A DNA stretch of 64,000 bases from Arthrobacter ipis (GTDB lineage: Bacteria > Actinomycetota > Actinomycetes > Actinomycetales > Micrococcaceae). The DNA is taken from NCBI RefSeq assembly GCF_014694315.1, contig NZ_JAAOXD010000007.1, positions 153,314-217,313 on the forward strand, given 5' to 3'. Within the stretch, counting starts at the first letter, position 1. Each line of letters begins with the position of its first letter. The notes beneath the pieces were generated by a model. That model saw nothing but the letters and a program-made list of their open reading frames with translations, was not told the origin of the DNA and ran no database searches. The translations under genes were made by a program, and so were the position numbers. Of this stretch, positions 32,041 through 40,439 are shown one piece after another.

Positions 32041-33201
32041 TCAGGCGCCTTTCCGAGCGGTCTTCGCCGTGGACGCGGTCTTCGTGGTGGACTTGGCAGC
32101 AGCGCCGGTTTTCGAAGCCGTGCTTGTTTTGGAAGCCGTGCCGGCCTTCGACGCGGTGCCGGTCTTCGAAGCCGCGCTGGGTTTAGCGGCAGCGCCCGAC
32201 TTAGAAGCGGCGGACCTGCTGCGGGTCCCGGAGGTACCGCTCTTGGCAGTTTCGGCGTCGGAATCCGCGGCGGCCTTTTTGGCGGTGCTGGTCCGGCTCC
32301 CGCTGCTTCGGCTGCTGGCGGCCCTGCCGCTGGTGCTGCGACCGCTGCGCTTGGCGGGTTCGGCCGGCTCGTCTTCAGCCGACTCGTCCTGACTCGACTC
32401 CTGCGCGGCTGCCCCTCCCCCGCGCTTCTTGTCGAGGCTGCGCTTCAGGGCCTCCATGAGGTCGATTACTTCGCCGTTGCCACCCTCGGCCTCGGCACCA
32501 AACGTCTCCTCCGTGTCCAGTGCGTCGCCCTTTTCCAGCTTCGCCTCGATAAGCTGACGAAGCTGTGCCTGGTAGTCGTCAGTGAACTGCTCGGGCTCGA
32601 AGTCAGAGGCCATGGACTCCACCAGCGCGGCGGACATCTCACGTTCCTGCGCGGAGATGCGGATGGACGTGTCCAGGGCAGGAAACGCTGCTTCGCGGAC
32701 TTCGTCCGCCCACAGCAGCGCCTGGAGCATCAGGACGTCCTCGCGAATCCGCAAGGCACCCAGCCGGGTCTTGTCCCGCAGTGCGAACTGCACCACGGCC
32801 ACGCGCTCGGTGTCCTCCAGCGCCCTGCGCAGCAGCATGTAGGCCTTGGGCGACTTGGAGTCCGGCTCCAGGTAATAGCTCTTCTCGAACATGATCGGGT
32901 CAAGCTGGTCCGAGGGCACAAACTGCACCACTTCGATCTCGTGGCTGTTCTCCGCGGGAATGGCCTTGAGTTCCTCCTTGGTGAGGATCACTGTCCGGCC
33001 GTCGTCCTCGTACGCCTTCTCGATGTCGGAGTAGTCAACGACCTCGCTGCAGACCTCACAGCGGCGCTGGTAGCGGATCCGGCCGCCGTCGGCGTTGTGC
33101 ACCTGATGGAGGCTGATGTCATGGTCCTCGGTGGCGCTGTAGACCTTCACGGGGACGTTGACCAGCCCGAACGCGATGGCGCCTTTCCAGATCGCTCTCA
33201 T
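32041..33201 (-). CDS. ku: Ku protein (non-homologous end joining)
   Basis: This bacterial Ku of 386 aa binds DNA double-strand ends and recruits LigD. The core (residues 1-260) starts MRAIWKGAIAFGLVNVPVKV, has the cysteine pair RCEVCSEVVDYSDIEKAYE, the central VQFVPSDQLDPIMFEKSYYL and ends around VIDLMEALKRSLDKKRGG. A remarkable 115-residue tail follows, built from Lys/Ala/Ser/Thr with repeats such as SKTGTASKAGTASKTSTASK. It resembles the basic extended C-termini of actinobacterial Ku that aid DNA binding and threading. The ATG at 33201 is used; extensions upstream lack family similarity. It is divergent from ligD across 40 bp, so both likely share a control region. Confidence 0.95.
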   Translation of the reverse strand: MRAIWKGAIAFGLVNVPVKVYSATEDHDISLHQVHNADGGRIRYQRRCEVCSEVVDYSDIEKAYEDDGRTVILTKEELKAIPAENSHEIEVVQFVPSDQLDPIMFEKSYYLEPDSKSPKAYMLLRRALEDTERVAVVQFALRDKTRLGALRIREDVLMLQALLWADEVREAAFPALDTSIRISAQEREMSAALVESMASDFEPEQFTDDYQAQLRQLIEAKLEKGDALDTEETFGAEAEGGNGEVIDLMEALKRSLDKKRGGGAAAQESSQDESAEDEPAEPAKRSGRSTSGRAASSRSSGSRTSTAKKAAADSDAETAKSGTSGTRSRSAASKSGAAAKPSAASKTGTASKAGTASKTSTASKTGAAAKSTTKTASTAKTARKGA

Positions 33202-33241
33202 GGGACAAGTCAACAGCACGTAGGCCCGGAGGTGAAGCCCC

Positions 33242-35860
33242 ATGGCCGGCGGTAAGGAACGCGTGCGGGTGGGCGGCCGCGAACTGACCCTGACCAACCT
33301 CGACAAGGTGATGTATCCCGCCACCGGCACCACCAAGGCGGACGTCATCGCGTATTACGCCGCTGTGGCCCCGGTGCTGATCCCGGCTGCCAGGAACCGC
33401 CCGGCAACCCGCAAGAGGTGGGTGCACGGGGTAGGAACAGAAGCCCAGCCGGGTGAGATGTTTTTCCAGAAGAACCTGGACGAGTCTGCCCCGGGCTGGG
33501 TGCCCCGCGCGGCCATCACCCACAAGACCAACACCATCTACTACCCGCTGGTCAATGATCCGGCCACCCTCACGTGGCTGGCACAGATCGCCTCGCTGGA
33601 GATCCACGTGCCGCAGTGGACGGTGGACTCCCACGGCACTGCCCTGCCTCCCGACCGGCTGGTCCTGGACCTCGATCCCGGGGAGGGCGCAGGACTGACC
33701 GAATGCGTGGAGGTGGCCAAGCTCGCGCAGACCATCCTGCAGGACGTGGGACTTGATCCCATTCCGGTCACCAGCGGCAGTAAGGGGATCCACTTGTACG
33801 CCGTCCTGGACGGGACACAGAGCTCGGATGAGGTTTCCGCCTTCGCCCGTGAACTGGCCCGGGCTTTGGAGGCCGACCATCCGGACCTGGCGGTCAGCGA
33901 CATGAAGAAGACCCTCAGGACGGGGAAGGTCCTGGTGGACTGGAGCCAGAACAATGCCGCGAAGACCACCATCGTTCCGTATTCGCTCCGCGGGCGCCTG
34001 CACCCCACAGTGGCGGCCCCGCGGACCTGGCGGGAGTTGGGTTCGCCGTCGCTGAAGCACCTGGACTATGAGGAGGTCATGCGCCGGGTGGCGGCCGGCA
34101 AGGATCCCTTCGCCCCGGTTAGTGCGGCCACCGGACACCGTGGCCCAGGCCACACCGGCGCCGGCCGGGCTGACGGTGCCGGGCACGCGGACACCAGGCA
34201 CGCAACGCCCGAGCCTCCAAAGGCCGCCGGACCGCGCGGCGGCGGGCACGCGGATCCCCGGCTGAACAAGTACCGGTCCCTGCGGGACCAAGGCAAGACG
34301 CCCGAGCCGTTCACCGCGGAAGAGCATCACGCGGCAATGGCCAACGGCACTGCGCCGCAGGCGGGCAAGGAGATCTTCGTCATCCAGGAGCACCATGCCA
34401 GCCGGCTCCACTTCGACTTCCGGCTGCAGCACGAGGGCGTGCTTGTCTCCTGGGCGCTGCCGAAGGGCGTGCCGGAGGCAGGGGACAAGAACCACCTGGC
34501 GGTACAGACCGAAGACCACCCCATGGACTATGCCGATTTTGAGGGCGACATCCCCAAGGGCGAGTACGGAGCAGGCAGCGTCAGCATCTGGGACAAGGGT
34601 GTCTATGAGCTCGAAAAATGGGTCAACGGCAAGGAAGTCATTGCCACACTGACGGGCCGTGAGGGCGGCGGGCTTGGCGGCACCAGGAGGTTCGCCCTGA
34701 TCCATACGGGGAAGGGCCACGGCGAGGAGTCACAGTGGCTCATCCATCTGATGGACAGGGTCCCGGGAACACGGAAAAAGCCGCGCAGCACCAAGGAAGC
34801 GGCGAGCCCCAAGGAATCGGCCGGCGCCAAAGACCCGGCGAGCCCGGCCCGCACGGCCGCTTCGAGGCCGGCAGCACCCCGAAAGGGCACCCTCCAGGAG
34901 GACCCGGCCCCCATGCTCGCCTCGGCGGGCACCCCGGCGGACCTGCACGGCAGCGAATGGCTCTTTGAACTGAAGTGGGACGGGATCCGTGCGCTCGTGG
35001 TGGCGGACGGCGATCGAATCAGGCTCCTGAGCCGGAACGGCAACGACATGTCGGCCAGCTATCCCGAATTCACAGACAGGAGCTGCTGGCCCCCGCAGGA
35101 CTTCATCGCGGACGGCGAGATCTTCGCCGTCGGGCCTTCCGGACGGCCCGACTTCGGGCTCCTGCAGGGAAGGATGAAGCTGACCAGGCCGGGCGACGTG
35201 AAACGCGCCCGCGCCACCATCCCGGTGCGGATGATGCTCTTTGACCTGCTGGCTGACGACGGCGATGACCTGCGCAAGCTGCCCCTGAGGAAGCGACGGG
35301 ATCGTCTCGCCGACTTCTTCGAGCCCGGCGGGTGCCCGGTGGAACTGTCGGAGACCCTCGACGAGAAGGTGGAGCACATCCTGGAAAGCGCCCGCGAGTT
35401 GGGCTTGGAAGGCGTGATGGCCAAGCGCGCGGACAGCCGCTATGTGAGCGGGCAACGGACCCACACATGGATCAAGCTCAAGATCGAACAGACCCAGGAA
35501 GTGGTGGTGGGCGGCTGGCGTCCGGGCAGAGGCGACCGGTCCAACACCGTGGGCTCCCTGCTGGTGGGCATTCCGGACGGCAAGACTCTGCGGTATGTGG
35601 GCCGCGTGGGAAGCGGCTTCAGCATGCGTGAACTTGAGGAACTGCGGAAAAAGATGGAGGGTCTGGCGCAGAAGGCATCGCCGTTCGGTGACGTTCCCTC
35701 GGCGGACGGGGCGGACGCGCGCTGGGTGAACCCGGCCCTGGTGGGTGAGGTGACCTTCGGTGAGTGGACCGGGAGCGGCAAGCTTCGCCACCCGGTATGG
35801 CGCGGCTGGCGGCTGGACAAGGAACCGGCGGAGGTGGTGTTGGAATCCCCGCAGTCCTGA
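33242..35860 (+). CDS. ligD: Multifunctional ATP-dependent DNA ligase LigD
   Basis: This end-joining ligase of 872 aa works with Ku. Domains run polymerase-nuclease-ligase: the primase-polymerase domain (residues 1 to about 300; LDKVMYPATGTTKADVIAYY, GEMFFQKNLDE, DRLVLDLDPGEG), the 3'-phosphoesterase domain starting near 378 (IFVIQEHHASRLHFDFRLQ), a Lys/Pro/Ala linker (about 500-550) and the ligase domain. The ligase lysine that takes AMP is Lys578 in FELKWDGIRALV, and the later SRNGND and EGVMAKRADSRY blocks match. Pol-nuclease-ligase is the mycobacterial order, unlike the Pseudomonas order with the nuclease first. It starts 40 bp from the divergent ku and ends at a perfect terminator hairpin. 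Confidence 0.95.
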   Translation: MAGGKERVRVGGRELTLTNLDKVMYPATGTTKADVIAYYAAVAPVLIPAARNRPATRKRWVHGVGTEAQPGEMFFQKNLDESAPGWVPRAAITHKTNTIYYPLVNDPATLTWLAQIASLEIHVPQWTVDSHGTALPPDRLVLDLDPGEGAGLTECVEVAKLAQTILQDVGLDPIPVTSGSKGIHLYAVLDGTQSSDEVSAFARELARALEADHPDLAVSDMKKTLRTGKVLVDWSQNNAAKTTIVPYSLRGRLHPTVAAPRTWRELGSPSLKHLDYEEVMRRVAAGKDPFAPVSAATGHRGPGHTGAGRADGAGHADTRHATPEPPKAAGPRGGGHADPRLNKYRSLRDQGKTPEPFTAEEHHAAMANGTAPQAGKEIFVIQEHHASRLHFDFRLQHEGVLVSWALPKGVPEAGDKNHLAVQTEDHPMDYADFEGDIPKGEYGAGSVSIWDKGVYELEKWVNGKEVIATLTGREGGGLGGTRRFALIHTGKGHGEESQWLIHLMDRVPGTRKKPRSTKEAASPKESAGAKDPASPARTAASRPAAPRKGTLQEDPAPMLASAGTPADLHGSEWLFELKWDGIRALVVADGDRIRLLSRNGNDMSASYPEFTDRSCWPPQDFIADGEIFAVGPSGRPDFGLLQGRMKLTRPGDVKRARATIPVRMMLFDLLADDGDDLRKLPLRKRRDRLADFFEPGGCPVELSETLDEKVEHILESARELGLEGVMAKRADSRYVSGQRTHTWIKLKIEQTQEVVVGGWRPGRGDRSNTVGSLLVGIPDGKTLRYVGRVGSGFSMRELEELRKKMEGLAQKASPFGDVPSADGADARWVNPALVGEVTFGEWTGSGKLRHPVWRGWRLDKEPAEVVLESPQS

Positions 35861-35886
35861 AGAACCAGCCCTGCCAGCCAAAGACA

Positions 35887-35928
35887 AACAGCCTGGCGAC
35901 ACCCGATATTGGGCGAAGCCAGGCTGTT
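35887..35928. terminator. Terminator after ligD
   Basis: AACAGCCTGGC (35887-35897) pairs perfectly with GCCAGGCTGTT (35918-35928) across a 20-nt loop, followed by CGTATTC. It lies between the convergent ligD and the small gene at 35944, so it can serve both. Confidence 0.75.
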
Positions 35929-35943
35929 CGTATTCTCAGCTGG

Positions 35944-36204
35944 TCAGGACGAGTGCGGCATCTGTGGGCGGCCGGTCCGGTGGATTGCCGTCACAGCAGC
36001 GCCCTGTCCCCCGCGTCCGGGGCTTGCGCCGTGTTCCTTGGGGTGGCGCCGTTTGCCGTTGCCATCCGGCCACTGCTTTGCCCCGCCCATGGCCGCGGTC
36101 ACGGCCAGGGTCTCGGGAGTGGGCAGCGCCGGCCTATCCATCGATTCCGCCAGATGCGCAGCGACGTCCGGCTTGATGCTGCTTCCGTTGTAGGAGTCGG
36201 CCAT
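35944..36204 (-). CDS. Small hydrophilic hypothetical protein (86 aa)
   Basis: This is an unrecognised small protein. The ATG at 36204 has a very good RBS (GGAAAGGAAG 6-15 nt upstream), the main reason to accept it. The product is hydrophilic, with a His/Lys/Gly-rich middle (AKQWPDGNGKRRHPKEHG) and no membrane segment. It is convergent with ligD and shares its terminator. Its upstream region (36205-36532) contains no gene. The closeness to ku/ligD may be chance. Confidence 0.6.
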   Translation of the reverse strand: MADSYNGSSIKPDVAAHLAESMDRPALPTPETLAVTAAMGGAKQWPDGNGKRRHPKEHGASPGRGGQGAAVTAIHRTGRPQMPHSS

Positions 36205-36532
36205 TTGTTCTTCCTTTCCGCGATGAAATGAAGTTGTTCCCCATATTTAGATCCGTAAGTCCGCCGTCACCGGGTAGCAAAGAAGCCCTGCTCCAGTTAA
36301 GAAGCATTGCGAAGGCAGAAACCTGAAAGGCGGAGTTAGTTGCGGCGGTGAATGCCGGGCACGGCGGCCAACAGTCGACTGGTTAGCCGCGAGCGGGTCA
36401 CCAGCGAACTGGTCAACAGCGAACTGGTCAACCGCGAACTGCGGCCGTCATGGCGCGTCCATTACTCGAAGATCAGTGTTCCCATGGGTCCACCTTAGGC
36501 AGAATCACGCCGTCCGGGAAGAGACTAAGTTC
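36205..36532. other. Gene-free region with a short tandem repeat
   Basis: No supported gene lies in these 328 bp. The only structure is a 15-bp tandem repeat at 36378-36444 (listed separately). The left part must contain the promoter of the minus-strand gene that starts at 36204, and the right part the 3' flank of the DUF2231 gene. Confidence 0.5.
36378..36444. repeat. Four and a half copies of a 15-bp tandem repeat
   Basis: The unit ACTGGTCAACAGCGA is repeated head to tail from 36378 to 36444 with a few substitutions (units start at 36378, 36393, 36408, 36423 and 36438). On the minus strand one frame reads Phe-Ala-Val-Asp-Gln units, but a stop precedes it and there is no start, so it is not a gene now. 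Confidence 0.7.
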
Positions 36533-37039
36533 TCAGTCGTCGGCCCCGGTCCGGAAGGATCCTTCCCACACCGCCCGGGATCCCGCTTCCCCGATGATCG
36601 CCACGGAGGCTACGGCACCACCGCAGAGCACCAGGGCGACCACGACGGCCACAATCCGCGCGATGCGGGACCCGGCGGTGCCCATTCGCCGCCTCATCCC
36701 CTCTTCCTGCGAGGTGCCGTAGCGGAACCACAGCCACTGGGCCAGGGCCACGAGGAACACGCCCACCACCCACGGCAGGAGCATCCCGGCGAGCTGCATG
36801 TGGGTGTTGATCCGCGGTGTGACATCGACACGGTCCAAGAGCCACGCGCCGGCCGCTGCCGTAACCGGCACCAGGATCAGAGCCAAAAGGGCCACCAGCG
36901 GTGTGACGATCCCCAAACGCCGTCGGGCGGCGGGCCAGAGAAGGCTGAGCAGCGTGCAAAGGGCCGCCAACGGAACGAAGACCACCGTGGCGTGGACGAG
37001 CAACACATGCATCGGCAAACCGCTGATCTCGTAGTCCAT
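36533..37039 (-). CDS. DUF2231 family membrane protein
   Basis: This 168-aa membrane protein has four hydrophobic helices and matches the DUF2231 pattern: SGLPMHVLLVHATVVFVPLA near the N-terminus (the conserved HPxxVHFP-like His pair), LGIVTPLVALLALILVPVTA, then a His in RINTHMQLAGMLLPWVVGVF and a final helix ARIVAVVVALVLCGGAV. DUF2231 proteins often carry or sit near heme or copper proteins, but none is next to it here. The ATG at 37039 is used; a GTG three codons upstream is possible. A separate promoter must lie in the 460-bp gap to the MFS gene. Confidence 0.78.
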   Translation of the reverse strand: MDYEISGLPMHVLLVHATVVFVPLAALCTLLSLLWPAARRRLGIVTPLVALLALILVPVTAAAGAWLLDRVDVTPRINTHMQLAGMLLPWVVGVFLVALAQWLWFRYGTSQEEGMRRRMGTAGSRIARIVAVVVALVLCGGAVASVAIIGEAGSRAVWEGSFRTGADD

Positions 37040-37500
37040 GGCGAGCACCCTGTCTGGAAGTAATAAAAACCGTCTGGAAGTTATGAACGCTCAGTCCCGG
37101 CCTCCCGGTCCACCGTCCCGGGTCCTGAACCTGGACCTAACCAATCAGACGAGTACCGCCGCGGTTCGGTTCAATCACAGCCCCTCGGCCGCCGTGCACA
37201 CACCGCCGGCGGCGCCGGATTCGGGGCGCCCGGAGGGCCGGATTCGGCGTGAAATCGGGCCCGAAGAGCCCTGTTCCAGAAAAAGGTTGATAACGATCGC
37301 CCCTGCCGCGGTAAATCCGCAGGATGGCGGGGTCAGATCGGCCAAAACAAATCTGGCTTCACGGCCTTTTTGCGCCCTAAACCGGGTGATCATACGGCAC
37401 CGAACTCTCGAAATCCATGGAAATCACGTAAAATTGAAGGCCTGCCCGGAGCGGGGCAGCTATAAGTCGCAAGCAAATGACCTCCACAGGAGTTGCCCAA
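37040..37500. other. Intergenic region between divergent genes
   Basis: These 461 bp carry no supported gene. They hold the promoters of the DUF2231 gene (minus) and the MFS transporter (plus). An 11-bp repeat GCCGGATTCGG occurs twice (about 37214-37245), and a short hairpin CTGCCC (37442-37447) / GGGCAG (37454-37459) lies in the likely 5' leader of the transporter. Confidence 0.45.
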
Positions 37501-39129
37501 ATGCCCACAGACCGAAGCACGACCGACTCTTCAGCAGGCGCCAGGAACGCCAGCGGAACTGACCAGGCCGCACCCCAGAGTGCGAAGAAACCAAAGCTGC
37601 TCGCGCGGCGCCGGCTCAAGGTATCCGACGTTAACGTCGTAGACCAGCCCATGCTCAAGAAGGCCCTGGGCGGCACCATCGTGGGCAACACCATGGAGTG
37701 GTACGACGTCGGCGTATTCGGCTACCTCATCACCACCATGGGTCCGGTGTTCCTGCCGGAGGCCGACAAGAGCGTGCAGACGCTGTTCCTGCTGGGCACG
37801 TTCGCTGCCACCTTCATCGCCCGCCCGCTCGGCGGCGTCGTGTTCGGCTGGCTCGGCGACAAGGTTGGCCGCCAGAAGGTCCTTGCGGCCACGCTAATGC
37901 TGATGGCGGCAAGCACCTTCGCCGTCGGCCTGCTGCCAGGCTACGCGCAAATCGGCATGTGGGCAGCGGCCCTCCTGGTGGTCCTCAAGCTCGTGCAGGG
38001 CTTCTCCACCGGCGGCGAATACGCCGGTGCCACCACCTTTGTGAGCGAGTACTCGCCCGACAAGCGCCGCGGCTTCTTCGCCAGCTTCCTGGACATGGGC
38101 AGCTACCTCGGCTTCGCCCTGGGTGCCGCGCTGGTATCCGTGCTGCAGCTGACGCTGGGCCAGGCCGCCATGGAGGACTGGGGCTGGCGCCTGCCGTTCC
38201 TGATCGCCGGTCCGCTGGGCCTGATCGCCGTGTACTTCCGAAGCAAGATTGAGGAGTCCCCGCAGTTCCAGGCCACCCTGGACGCCCAGGAGGAACTCGC
38301 CAAGGACGCTGCCGCCGGTGATGAGGCTGCAGTAAAGGGTCCGGTGGGCATCGTCAAGGCCTACTGGCGCTCCATCATCGTGGCCATGATCCTCGTGGCG
38401 GCGGCCAACACCGCCGGCTACGCACTGACCTCCTACATGCCCACGTACCTTACCGAGTCCAAGGGTTACGACCCCGTCCACGGCACGTTGCTCACCATCC
38501 CGGTACTCGTGGTCATGAGCCTTTGCATTCCGCTGACCGGCAAGCTCTCGGACCGCATCGGCCGCCGCCCGGTGCTCTGGATCGGCGCCGTCAGCACTGT
38601 CGTCCTGGCTGCCCCGGCGTTCATGCTGATCGGCATCGGCAGCGTCTGGTCAACCCTGGCCGGCCTGTCGCTGATCGCCTTCCCCGTGACCTTCTACGTG
38701 GCGAACCTCGCCTCCGCGCTGCCGGCGCAGTTCCCCACGGCCAGCCGCTACGGCGCCATGGGCATTGCCTACAACTTCTCCGTGGCAATCTTCGGCGGCA
38801 CCACGCCGTTCATCGTGGCTGCCCTCATCAGCGCCACCGGCAACGACATGATGCCTGCCTATTACCTGATGGCCACCTCGGCCGTTGGTGCCGTGGCCAT
38901 CTACTTCCTCAAAGAATCCGCCCAGCGCCCGCTGCCCGGCTCCATGCCCAGCGTGGACACTCCGGCCGAGGCCCGTGAACTCGTGGCCACCCAGGACGAG
39001 AACCCGCTGATCGACCTCGACGAACTGCCGTTTGAGGCCGTCGATGAACTGAACAGCGGTCTGGGTAAGGAAAGTGATCTGGACAAGGAACTCGACGACG
39101 ACCTGAAAAAGGTGCCCGCCCGCACCTGA
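37501..39129 (+). CDS. ProP/ShiA-type MFS metabolite:H+ symporter
   Basis: This 12-helix MFS transporter of 542 aa belongs to the metabolite:H+ symporter group (ProP, KgtP, ShiA). The signature NTMEWYDVGVFGYLITT lies in helix 1, GWLGDKVGRQKVLAATLMLM in loop 2-3, and QGFSTGGEYAGATTFVSEYS with DKRRGFFASFLDMGSYLGF follow as in this family. The C-terminal 55 residues are acidic and hydrophilic (DENPLIDLDELPFEA; DLDKELDDDLKK), longer than usual and perhaps regulatory. The ATG at 37501 has AGGAG 9-13 nt upstream, so the ATG at 37477 is rejected. It is a single gene followed by a nested terminator. The solute could be proline, betaine or an organic acid. Confidence 0.88.
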   Translation: MPTDRSTTDSSAGARNASGTDQAAPQSAKKPKLLARRRLKVSDVNVVDQPMLKKALGGTIVGNTMEWYDVGVFGYLITTMGPVFLPEADKSVQTLFLLGTFAATFIARPLGGVVFGWLGDKVGRQKVLAATLMLMAASTFAVGLLPGYAQIGMWAAALLVVLKLVQGFSTGGEYAGATTFVSEYSPDKRRGFFASFLDMGSYLGFALGAALVSVLQLTLGQAAMEDWGWRLPFLIAGPLGLIAVYFRSKIEESPQFQATLDAQEELAKDAAAGDEAAVKGPVGIVKAYWRSIIVAMILVAAANTAGYALTSYMPTYLTESKGYDPVHGTLLTIPVLVVMSLCIPLTGKLSDRIGRRPVLWIGAVSTVVLAAPAFMLIGIGSVWSTLAGLSLIAFPVTFYVANLASALPAQFPTASRYGAMGIAYNFSVAIFGGTTPFIVAALISATGNDMMPAYYLMATSAVGAVAIYFLKESAQRPLPGSMPSVDTPAEARELVATQDENPLIDLDELPFEAVDELNSGLGKESDLDKELDDDLKKVPART

Positions 39130-39168
39130 TGCTGCTACAGCCCGCTGCGGCTGATGGCTGACGCGACT

Positions 39169-39220
39169 GAAGGCCCGTCCGGTATGCCCCTTTCCGCGGG
39201 GGCACGCCCGGCGGGCCTTC
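39169..39220 (+). terminator. Terminator of the MFS gene
   Basis: GAAGGCCCG (39169-39177) pairs with CGGGCCTTC (39212-39220), and inside it TGCCCC (39185-39190) pairs with GGGGCA (39199-39204). The position 40 bp after the transporter stop fits a terminator, though no long T-run follows. Confidence 0.65.
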
Positions 39221-39335
39221 GCGCTGCCACGCCGCCCGCGCTGCCAGAGTTGCCCAGTCGAGGCAGCCCTGTTGCCTGCCTCACTTTGTGACGCAGCACG
39301 CGGTGAGATCTTTGCTGTAATGCTAATTTCGTAGG

Positions 39336-40439
39336 ATGAAGGGGGTCGTGCCGGTGCAGTCTGTAGTTCACCATCTGCGGCAGCTGCACAGCTTTGGCCC
39401 TGCCAACAATGACCATCTTTCGGCATGGCGCGTGGCCATCAGCGTGGCCGTCCCCTCCCTCGTCCTGCTGCTTCTCGGCCGGCCGGAGCTCACCATCTAC
39501 GCCGTGTTCGGCGCGCTCACCGGCATGTACGGCCGCTCTGAACCTCACCAGCTCCGGCTCACACACCAGCTCCAGGCGGCACTGGTTCTGCTGTCCGGCG
39601 TGACCGTAGGCGTGGTCCTGTCGGTCAACGGCCTGCACTCCTGGTGGCTTGTGGGCATCGAAGCCCTGCTGGCGGGCGTGGGGTCTGTCTATTCTGACAA
39701 GGTGCGGCTGCGGCCCAACGGCCCCTTCTTCGGGATCCTGGCCCTGGGCGCCTGCGCATCCGTTCCCACTGCCGTGCCCTGGTATGTTGCGCTGCTCATC
39801 GCCGGCGGCGCCGCGGCGTTCTCATTGCTGGTGGGATTCGGCGGCTGGGTCCGCGGCAGGGCCTGGCATCCCGGCGCGGTGCGTCCGGCAGTCCGCCTCC
39901 ATGGAACTTTTCGGCGCCACGCGGCAATACACGCTGCCCGCTATGTGCTGGCTGTCGGGGCCGCTGGCACCATAGGCGTCCTGACCGGAAGCGGCCACCC
40001 GCACTGGGCGATGGCGGCCGCCGCGGTTCCGCTCGCCGGCGCGGACCTGCCCAGCAGCGTCCACCGCGGCATCCACAGGATGATGGGGACGTTCCTCGGG
40101 CTGGTGCTGGTCGCCGTCGTACTGTTGCCGGGGCCTTGGGCTCCGCTGCATTTTTTCCCGGGAGCGGAGGCCGCGGTGCTGGCGCTGCTGGTGATCGTCT
40201 TCCAGTTCGGCACCGAACTGTTCATGACCCGGCACTACGGGCTGGCGATGGTCTGGTTCACTCCGGTCATCCTGCTGATGACCCAACTGGCGGCCCCGGC
40301 GGACCCGCAGGTGCTCATTATCGAACGCGCCGTCGAGACCGTGGTCGGGGCCGGCACCGGAATCCTCGTGGTGGTGCTTATCCGCTCGCGGCGGAACCGA
40401 CGCCCGGCTCCTGCGGCCGGCGCGGCGGCCCTGCCGTAA
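39336..40439 (+). CDS. FUSC family membrane protein
   Basis: This 367-aa protein has about ten hydrophobic helices in two halves and belongs to the FUSC (fusaric acid resistance/aromatic acid exporter-like) family. The first half shows WRVAISVAVPSLVLLLLGRP and TIYAVFGALTGMYGRSEPHQ; the second half repeats the theme with ARYVLAVGAAGTIGVLTGSG, HWAMAAAAVPLAGADLPSSV and HRGIHRMMGTFLGLVLVAV, the last being the conserved R-x-x-G-T block. The start at 39336 is not strongly marked; a GTG 12 nt downstream is an alternative. The 3' end overlaps the convergent SDR gene by 62 bp. Confidence 0.85.
   Translation: MKGVVPVQSVVHHLRQLHSFGPANNDHLSAWRVAISVAVPSLVLLLLGRPELTIYAVFGALTGMYGRSEPHQLRLTHQLQAALVLLSGVTVGVVLSVNGLHSWWLVGIEALLAGVGSVYSDKVRLRPNGPFFGILALGACASVPTAVPWYVALLIAGGAAAFSLLVGFGGWVRGRAWHPGAVRPAVRLHGTFRRHAAIHAARYVLAVGAAGTIGVLTGSGHPHWAMAAAAVPLAGADLPSSVHRGIHRMMGTFLGLVLVAVVLLPGPWAPLHFFPGAEAAVLALLVIVFQFGTELFMTRHYGLAMVWFTPVILLMTQLAAPADPQVLIIERAVETVVGAGTGILVVVLIRSRRNRRPAPAAGAAALP

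Noticed and set aside
33119..34720. A 533-codon minus-strand open frame opposite ligD
   Set aside because: LigD motifs on the plus strand are unmistakable, so this is a shadow frame.
37165..37185. Another tRNA-like GGTTCAATCAC sequence in an intergenic gap
   Set aside because: No cloverleaf can be folded around it.
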